64,000 nt of DNA from Orientallactaga sibirica (lineage: Eukaryota; Chordata; Mammalia; Rodentia; Dipodidae). Each line of letters begins with the position of its first letter. Position 1 is the stretch's first letter. This document shows, one piece after another, positions 56,390 to 64,000 of the stretch. The notes under the pieces were generated by a model that saw nothing but the letters and a program-made list of their open reading frames with translations, searched no databases and was not told the DNA's origin. The position numbers and the translations under genes are program-made. Location: assembly GCA_036365145.1 (NCBI GenBank), contig JAEOAD010000699.1, forward strand, positions 8,901,001-8,965,000, read 5' to 3'.

Positions 56390-56558
56390 GTGGGCATAGT
56401 GGCTCTTGCCTTTAATCCCAGAACTCAGGAGGCAGAGGTAAGAGGATCACTGTGAGTTCAAGAGCACCCTTAGACTACGTAGTGAATTCCAGGTCAGTTT
56501 GGGCTAGAGTGAGACCCTACCATGAAAATCTAAAAAACTAAATAAATAAAAAATAAAA
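56390..56558 (+). mobile_element. B1 SINE
   Basis: GTGGGCATAGTGGCTCTTGC, CCTTTAATCCCAGAACTCAG, AGTGAGACCCTACCATGAAA and AATAAATAAAA tail. ATGGTGCTGA and ATGAAGCTGA flank it. Confidence 0.9.
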
Positions 56559-57320
56559 ATGAAGCTGACAAAGTGAGTGTTCCACTTGCTTTCTGCTCTC
56601 ACAATCTATAACTGACTAGAAGGCTTTCAGGTTTAGGCAGGAAATAAAAAGAGGCAAGGTCTCATTGAAAAGAGTATGGGGTTTATGGTGGTGAGAAGAA
56701 TCGTTCTTCCTTGTACCCACTAAGTACTGATTTGATGTTTGTGCTAAATATAGATTTTTCTAGATTAATTTAGCTTTTATATTAATAGCATGCCAGCTTA
56801 TATTAATATGTCTGGTTCAAAGTTTGCATCTATCTGCTTGAACAAAGGCAGATTTCTGAGGATCATAGGAGTTTGGTCAAGTGCAATCTCATGCATGCAA
56901 ATTTGCATATGATCTTGATATTATAGCTTCAAATAGTTTTTATTTATCAATATATAGTTTTATTCTAAAAGTATTTTGATATTTTAATTTATTTCCACTT
57001 CTGCCAAGGAATAATGTAGACTGTTGAAAACTACTGTTTCACTACCTCATCCCTATGTACATGTACCCATTGCTCTATGAAAAAAATCAGACATGTATCT
57101 CACAACTATTTTTGGAAAACTAGTGATGTGTTCAAATGTTATTCTTACTTTTTAAAAATAGCACTATAAAAAAAGAATTCAGACTGAGAAAATTGCATTT
57201 ATTTCTTGGGGAAAAGTGACACGTACTCTAAGGTATTTTTAAGGATAATTTACATGTCCAAATTAGCTAAGAAGATTAAAATTTTTCAAGATATTCAAAG
57301 CCAATATAGATTAACATGTG
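56559..57320. other. AT-rich unique DNA, no gene seen
   Basis: Nothing recognised. Confidence 0.5.
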
Positions 57321-57425
57321 ACCCTTAACAACTGGGTGTGTCCTGAGGAATGTGTCATTAACACATCTCATCTCGTGTGGACATTACAGGAAGTGCTTAC
57401 ACAAACTATGTAATCACGAGTGATA
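57321..57425 (+). mobile_element. Ancient eutherian repeat fragment, family unassigned
   Basis: TTAACAACTGGGTGTGTCCT-GAGGAATG, TCATTAACA and GAAGTGCTTACACAAACTAT follow a dispersed repeat I know from other mammals but cannot name safely. Confidence 0.4.
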
Positions 57426-57461
57426 TAATTTAATGGTACTGAGAAGGAGTCAGGAAGTTAG

Positions 57462-58286
57462 GGTGGCTCTAAAAGTAAAAAGACAGGAAGGTCTACACTT
57501 GCTAGAGATCAAAGGCTGATATGACTTCTTATCTCTTGCCTCATTCCCTATACCTGCTTGTCTATAAATAAGCCCCTACCTGGGATGGTGGTCTTTTTCT
57601 AGAATACTGACATTGTTGTTGGTCAAGCTGAGACCACAGAACTTGGTGTCATGGCTAGCATCTTCCTGAGATAGCCCCAACACAGACCAGTCCCTCTGGC
57701 TCACCTGAGCCTGAAGGTAGGGCCTACCACCATAAGGTCATATATATATATATATTTGGGTTTTTTGAGGTAGGGTCTCAATCTAGCCCAGGTTGACCTG
57801 GAACTCACTATGTAGTCTCAGGATGGCCTCAATCTCATGGCAATCCTTTTACCTCTGCCTCCCGAGTGCTGGGATTAAAGGCGTGCTCCACCACGCCGGG
57901 CTAGGTTATGAATACTTTTGTGAGGGATGCCTGACCACTGGTGAATCTCCAGCTTCTGGTGAGTTTCTCCTCAGCTCAGCCAGGCCAAGTCAAGGGAGAA
58001 CACCCCCAGCCCCTACTTCCACATGTCCTCTTTCTCCACATGGCAGGAGCACTTTCACTTTTTTTTCTGTCTTCTCCACTGTTTGTCCAGGCCCACCACA
58101 TGGGTTCTCGAGCCATGTGCATGTATTTATTCTCCTTTCCTTGGTGGTGTACTTCCCTCAATAAATACAATAATTTAATAATTATCCTTCTCAGTATCAT
58201 TTTATTCAATTCTTTGGTAAAAAATTAGAAACAAACCTAGGGGTTGGGGTTCAAAGAACTTCTTGAACCCATAGCACCTCATTACA
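57462..58286 (+). mobile_element. Retroviral-type LTR interrupted by B1
   Basis: Its left part matches 30,985-31,235. A B1 splits it at 57,755-57,902. The right part has a poly(A) signal AATAAA (58,160-58,165) and ends GGGGTTGGGGTTCAAAGAAC-TTCTTGAACCC...ATTACA, a common LTR 3' layout. No coding region. Frames at 57,793-58,228 lie in B1 and LTR and are not genes. Confidence 0.62.
57755..57902 (-). mobile_element. B1 SINE inside the LTR
   Basis: TTGGGTTTTTTGAGGTAGGG to CCACGCCGGGCT. A (TA)8 tract lies on the tail side (57,740-57,755). AGGTCAT (57,735) and AGGTTAT (57,903) are the target duplication. Confidence 0.93.
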
Positions 58287-58390
58287 GGACGAGTTGAGGT
58301 ACAGTTGATTTGCCATTCAAGGCAACAGTACTATGTGACACATGAATTAAATATGATTGTAAAATGGTTATTTACAGCTGTTTGCTAGGG

Positions 58391-58556
58391 TGTGAATTCT
58401 AGTGTCACCATTCATTAACTGTGTGCTTTTGATGCTACTCTGTTACTAAATTTCTTCTGTAAAATGGGAATAATACTAATTCTAACCCCATTTGTCCTTT
58501 GTAAGATTAAACCAGTTTTTCCATGTAAAGTGCTTAAATGGCACATAGTAAGCAGG
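58391..58556 (+). mobile_element. MIR
   Basis: GTGTGAATTCTAGTGTCACC, TTCATTAACTGTGTGCTTTT, TTCTTCTGTAAAATGGGAAT, GTAAAGTGCTTAAATGGCAC: long plus-strand MIR covering the tRNA-like side to the 3' end. Confidence 0.85.
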
Positions 58557-60435
58557 AAAACAAACAAGTGATTTAAAGAAAGTTGTATCTTACAAAGGAA
58601 TATTTAACTTTCCCATACATAAAGGATTTTATATTTCTACGAAAACTTTAGTGCATTCTAAGATGTTCTGCTTGCTGGAGGGAAGAGTCATGATCCAGAC
58701 AACATTTATGGAGCACTGATGTGAGTGTTTTTCAGAAGTACACCACTGGGATTACGTAGGAGATTCCTAAAGATCCCAACCAGAGATAGATGACTCTGCA
58801 TCTCCCGCTAACCTACTGTGCAGCTTTCTCCAAGCACCTTCAACTAGACCTCAACCTGCCCACCAGGACAGGAAAATACCTTGACAACGTGGCCTATGTG
58901 GTCATGAAATATGCTTTTCAAAAAAGCACACTACTGGCATTAAAATATGTGACTTTATCCTCATGTGGCACCTACTATGAATGCCTTACCTGGTCCTAAT
59001 TGAAGTGGTACATTTAGAAAATGAATTTAAGCTTGTCTCAATATTTCCTTCTGATCAAAGATAAATGGTGGAAGACAATGTCTTAGATAATAAATTCCAG
59101 TTTTAATTTTTTTTCATTATTTAGATATCCTTCCTTTTACTTCTGGTGAATAAAAATTATTAAAACAGTTTACCACTTTTCTAAATGGATTCATTTTTAA
59201 CATCATAAAAATTGTAAATATTTTGAACTTTTCAAGGATAAAATATTGTATTGAATATTAATGTCTTTTGGCATAATGATTTCTTGACTACCAAACTTCA
59301 TTATTTTTCAACTCGATATACTTCTTAGAAGAGGTTTGGACTTCCATGATTGTAATGTGGCAATGATTACATTGTTCTTTGAACTTTCCCAGCCATAAGT
59401 GGAAAGTTCCTTTACTTCATGAGAAAATCGAGTCTTTAAATGGGATTCGTGGCAGGTGGAATAGCCACTCTGCAGAGTAGGGTTACATGGGCAACGTAGA
59501 TGAAATCTATGAGGCATTCTTTCTGTGAAAGAAGCCAAGAGAATGGGGGAGAGAGAAAATGTGAGTGAATGATTAAATGAACTTCAGGGGCATTTTCATC
59601 TGGGAGACAAGTGTGAAAGGAGGAATAATAAATGACTCCCTGCCTTTCTAGAAAACGATTGGTACCCATTGTCTATTCTGGAAGCCATCTGATAGCTCAT
59701 GCCATCTACCAATGGGCATAGAAAAGTTTGCATAAAAGAAAAGGGGTCAACTAAGAGGAGAGAAGAGGCTTAGCCAAAACAAACTGAAATGCTTCATTTC
59801 ACTAAGGTTTGATTAATGGGATATTAGACACCTAAGACCGTTGAGACAAGAGCTAACTAGCCTTTAGCAAACTGCACTGTGAATCACACTTCACACATCA
59901 AGATGTGAGGTAATGAGATTCTCAAAAGTACCACATTTAGAAACAACCCCTTCAATTCGAACACACAATTCCCAACTCCTGCCAGTTGCTGGCACATTTC
60001 CACTGTAACATTGGAAAGGAAGCTTGGGGCTTTTTCTTTGAAAGGGGGCGCTAGTTTTGTTTGTTTGTTCTGACCACTGATAGCATGAGCCAGCAGCTGT
60101 TGTGAGAATAAAGAAAAATACATGTATATATACAGCACACAATTTATAACATAGAATGATTATCCGCTAAGTCTCAAACATTGGAATTTATGGCTTAAAA
60201 TAATAATTCACATGAAACAACTTTACAACTGTAAATTGAATGTCGTTTGCTGAGGTTCTGTGATGAGATTTGAAGCAAAGAAACTCCCCATACCTCTATC
60301 TCCCCCAAATTAGTGTAAATTCATGTCCAACATGATACAAAATTGATTAATCTTGAACATTGTAAAATTTTGTTAAGGATTTTGCAACCATCATCAGTAC
60401 ACTTTGAGCTAAGAGAGCTCTGGGTAAAGCTACAT

Positions 60436-60448
60436 CTCCACCTAGTGG
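60436..60448 (-). promoter_or_regulatory. CTCF-like core motif (inferred)
   Basis: The minus strand reads CCACTAGGTGGAG, which fits the CTCF core CCASYAGRKGGC at 11 of 12 positions. No occupancy evidence is available. Confidence 0.4.
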
Positions 60449-62670
60449 TGGAAGAGAACATTTAATTACTTTCTCCTGCAAGGAAAAAGATGCAGTCATC
60501 CTTGGCAGCCAGCTTGAAAGCCCTGCCTGGGTCGCTGTGCCACTGGAGCACAATATTTAAAGATAACATTTTAATCCTAGAATGTTCTTACTTCCTTCCC
60601 ACCCCTCACCATTTTCCTACTCTTCAACCCTAAAAGCTGACATTATTAGATTGCAAAATAGCTGAAAAATATTCCTCCCACTCTATTTTTCCATCTTACA
60701 CTGTGCTCACAGACTTTGACCAGAAACTCATTTGAGTAGCTAAGGATCATCTTTGAGGACTCCCAACCCTCTCAGCATCCTACTTTTTTGCCAGCTCACT
60801 ACTTAGCATATGGCTCAAAAGCTACAGAGGATTAACAGAAGTTTCTATGTAGATGTCTCAAGACTTACTCTCAGTGTATCAGAAAAAAATATGTACTATG
60901 CCCTCTCACCTTTCAGACTAATGAAGGGACCCCCTTATACATGCCCCACTCCCTGGCATCCTAGAGATGTGAGATCAAAACTCGCTTTTCACATAGTAGT
61001 GATGCTTAGCTCTTAGTACATTGCTTTCCCATTAGTAACCAGTGTCCCTGCTGAACATCGAAATACTTGAACCGTGCTGATATAGCTCAGGTTTATATGA
61101 TTTGAATAATCAATAAACAATTAAGACTGCTTTGCTCTTTAATACCAAAAAGACATTTGGATACGGTCACATTAAAAAGGAAATTGTTTGTTTTGCTTTT
61201 AATTTGATTTGCAAGGTTACAGAGGACCTGCTCATTGGAGAGGTTATTTTAGCCAGCTATAAAGATTCTGCTATGGATGCTTTGTCACCCTCAGTCTCAT
61301 CACTGATATAACCCCTACACTATAAGGAGATTTAAGAACTAGGGCTTTTTGTCTTTAATATCTCTAGAAAAATTAAAGTAAACTAAGAGAGTCACTGCTT
61401 GTTAATTCCTGTAATTAAACACTGCTTGTAGAAGGGTATGTTACCCTGATGGAAGCTATTGCCACTGTATTGGACCCAGTTCAACAATATTACCCTACAA
61501 TGTTGAATTTTTAGTACCTATTAATTAACACCCATTAACTTAAAAAGAAGACAAAGAGAAATAAATGTATTAATTGTCAGTTCATTTTTACTCTAGCCTA
61601 TCTTTACCTTAAACTGAATATTCTGGCATGTGAGTCCTTAAATCGAAGTAAAATTCCATGTGTGAAGAAATAAATGGAAAAATCAGAACAAGGGGATTCT
61701 GTAGCATTTTCAACTTTCACAAGGGACAAAATTCATAAAGTCAGATACTTACATCCACTAGCCATAATTTCCTCTGTTAAAATCAACAAAGTCACAGTGG
61801 ATATTCGTTATAAACCTCCGGTGGTTTTCTTAACACTGCCCTATCACAGGAGGGGAATCTCACTTATTTTGTTCATTAATAAATTCTCAACATTATGCCT
61901 TTTTTGTCATTATGCCTTTTGAGTTAAAAAAAAAAAAACATGATTTTTACCAGTTTTTTTTTTTTGGGGGGGGGCAGGTTTGTCTGCTTTACAAGGACAC
62001 AATAAACCCAATTTTATCCCTAAGCATCTTTAACTTTTTCCAGACTTCAGCATAAGTAAAAAGTGCTCTGAACACGAACTATAGAAACTTAAGGACACAT
62101 CGAGCATCCTTTTGCAGGCATCTTTTGTAAGCAGTCCAGAATGAATGCTCGAAGAAGCACAGCTATTCTCAGAGCAATCTGTCACACCAAGGGAGAGTGA
62201 TTGAAGACAAAAAAAGTCCTGCACCTGTGTTGACTGCATCTGACAGTGATTTCCAGTAGTTCTCCCATGACTGTGCTGTGACATAGATTCTGCCAAAGTT
62301 CAGTCTTTCTTGTGTTTTGTGTGAATAAAGATCTCCTCCAGGATGGGCCAGGACAGTCTCATGATACGGTGACATGAGAAAGCTTCTACTAGTTCCTTCA
62401 TTAAAATGGACCCCACCCACCCACACACACACACAAAATCTTTCAGTCCATCAGCCTAATATTCAATGACTCCCTAAATTAATCCACTTGTGTACCTTGT
62501 GTTTTAAATCGTTAAGGATTGTAAATGTCACTGTATAGATTATTTGTAAACTTGGTTGTGTAGGGTGGCTTCAGGACTCTCAGCATCACCACATCACCAT
62601 TTCTATTGATACAAAGGGGAGCAGGTGTGAAAGTTCTGTTGCAATCAAACCAGCCCATTTTCCAACGTTG

Positions 62671-62707
62671 TTATTAGTAAGGCAAAGGCATGGGGCTTTG
62701 CTAATAA
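62671..62707. repeat. Imperfect palindrome
   Basis: TTATTAG-taag-GCAAAG on the left pairs with CTTTGCTAATAA on the right around GCATGGGG, giving 12-bp arms with a 4-base bulge. Confidence 0.75.
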
Positions 62708-63321
62708 TGTTTAAGTCTCCAGACTTAATTACTTCCATGATAAAAAGGCTTTCTGGTTTAGCTAACTGTACCAGCCCCTGGGAGAACAGTTACATGAGCT
62801 GTACTATTTTCACAAGGCATCACTCTTAAGCACAGACCTCCTGGCATCTAATGAGCACTGGATCACTGTTTTACCAAAGCTTCTGATGGTCTCCATGCTG
62901 TTGGTGATGTGGCAACAGAAGCCACAATGGTTCAGGTGGGGCTCCAGAGGTAAAGCTTTTGTTAGCATGCTCTGTCACATGGAAATAGTGAGCAAGAAGC
63001 CAGAGGAATTTTATCCTTAGCCATGCACCTGGAAGTACCTGTCTGGAGGAAGCGTCCCCCTCCCACCACCTTGAAGTGGCTTCTGGTTCCTTCTCTTTAC
63101 AATTCACAGAACATAACCCCTGTACTCAGCACTGCCAGAACTACCGACATTCACAACTTTCTCAAAGTCTCATGCTCCAGATACTCAAAATGTTCTGCCC
63201 TCTCCTAAGGCAGAAAGTGGCATATCTTCATTTCTGTAATGAAGAAGGGCTTCCTCAAAGACATGAAGAAGAAAATTTCCCTAAGATGGCTGTCATGACT
63301 TAAAATCCATAGCCCTTTCCT

Positions 63322-63378
63322 AGGATCCTTTGGCTTTGTAGGCAAATGTCTTAACCACTAAGCTATCTCTCCAGCCCC
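63322..63378 (-). mobile_element. DIP-like SINE, head only
   Basis: AGGATCCTTTGGCTTTGTAG and TTAACCACTAAGCTATCTCT-CCAGCCCC are the antisense head. Body, CT tract and tail are absent, so the copy is truncated at its 3' side. Confidence 0.85.
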
Positions 63379-63805
63379 ACATTATTATTTTAAAGAATGT
63401 TCTTCCTTTGATTTTTATAATTGAATTTACAACTGCAAGGGAAAAAAAAAACATCAAATGGAAACCAAGTAAACTAACTCAGTAACTTGTCGATACCTTT
63501 CTAAACAAAATGAAACTCTATTCAGACACATAACCAAGATCCCACGGAACATTAGGAGAAAGCACCGAGGAAATGAGCAAATGGAGGACTTTGGATAAAT
63601 CAGTGGGAAGACATGATGCATTCCCACTATATAGGCATTGTATAAAGCAGAGGAGTTGTGCCCAAAGACCAAGGACAAAAGTGCATAAAAATGACCCACT
63701 TCACCAAAACAGGGATTTCTTCCTAAAACCCTACATCGATTTGAAGGTGAGGAAGTTGGGAGGTGCAGTTTATTCTACAGTTGAGTATCTTTTTGTAAAA
63801 ATGGG
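63379..63805. other. Unique DNA, no gene seen
   Basis: Overlapping frames at 63,454-63,699 (minus) and 63,573-63,842 (plus) lack motifs; the second runs into the B1. Confidence 0.5.
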
Positions 63806-63813
63806 TTTTCAAG

Positions 63814-63951
63814 CTGCAGGATGTGGTGGTGCATGCCTTTAATCTCAGCACTCGGGAGGCAGAGGTAGGAGGATCGCTGTGAATTTGAGGCTACTTTGAG
63901 AATACATAGTAAATTCCAGATCAGCCTGGGCTAGAGCAAGACCCTACTTTG

Positions 63952-63980
<29 letters not shown>
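63814..63980 (+). mobile_element. B1 SINE with A29 tail
   Basis: GCTGCAGGATGTGGTGGTGC, CCTTTAATCTCAGCACTCGG and CTAGAGCAAGACCCTACTTT, then a pure A29 tail (63,952-63,980). Possible flanks GTTTTCAAG (63,804) and GCTTTCAAA (63,989). Confidence 0.92.
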
Positions 63981-63982
<2 letters not shown>

Positions 63983-64000
63983 TGGCGTGGCTTTCAAACG

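Larger units (their letters stand above)
58557..63321. other. Unique island without lineage-specific SINEs
   Basis: 4.8 kb with no DIP, B1, B4, L1 or young LTR. It contains the CTCF-like motifs at 60,040 and 60,436, a 37-bp imperfect palindrome at 62,671, homopolymer runs A13 (61,926-61,938) and T12G9 (61,954-61,974), and a short CCCAC/CA tract at 62,411-62,436. Many short frames occur on both strands; none exceeds 90 codons or shows a known domain. Confidence 0.6.

Overview
This 64 kb window is rodent nuclear DNA with no recognisable gene. The main clue is about 25 copies of a tRNA-headed SINE. It has a Pol III A box in the TGGCTTAGTGG style, a B box close to GGTTCGATTCC, a core ending GCATCTGGAGTTCATTTGCAG, a (CT)n tract and an AATAAATAAA tail. 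From memory this matches the DIP family of the B2 superfamily, found in jerboas and their relatives (Dipodoidea). About 18 B1 copies with matching wording, Lx-like L1 3' ends, B4 and ID SINEs and many MaLR-type LTRs also point to a jerboa-like rodent. The species call is an inference from repeats only.

Layout. 1-20,000: AT-rich unique DNA with scattered DIP, B1 and B4 SINEs, an old L1 3' region near 5.4-5.8 kb, and a split minisatellite at 18.07-19.09 kb holding an LTR, a DIP and a B1. 20,000-30,000: mixed SINEs, a compound GA/CA/GA tract (22.5-22.7 kb), an apparently 5'-inverted L1 3' end (24.3-24.7 kb) and a four-unit 46-bp minisatellite (27.5-27.7 kb). 29,580-33,520: a dense repeat block of L1 pieces on the minus strand (3' region, ORF2, then 5'/ORF1 region), interrupted by a retroviral-type LTR fragment, a B4 and a MaLR LTR, then DIP, ID and B1 fragments. 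33,500-41,700: MaLR LTRs, SINEs, a 240-bp pyrimidine tract and an intact solo LTR (39,899-40,351) nested in an older LTR. 41,700-46,100: mostly unique, with one stretch (44.94-45.18 kb) that reads like a conserved developmental enhancer. 46,100-58,290: sparse repeats, two further enhancer-like stretches (54.1-54.4 and 55.0-55.4 kb) and an ERV-type LTR carrying a B1. 58,290-63,320: about 5 kb free of lineage-specific SINEs, with CTCF-like motifs and a palindrome.

Genes. No open reading frame exceeds about 180 codons. The longest lie in L1 3' sequence, SINEs or microsatellites. I see no CpG island, rRNA, functional tRNA, snRNA or recognisable processed pseudogene. The window is best read as an intron of a large gene or an intergenic desert, and the sequence alone cannot tell which. 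There is no multi-gene system here. The points of interest are nested insertions, minisatellites, SINE subfamilies with CTCF-like motifs, and candidate regulatory islands.
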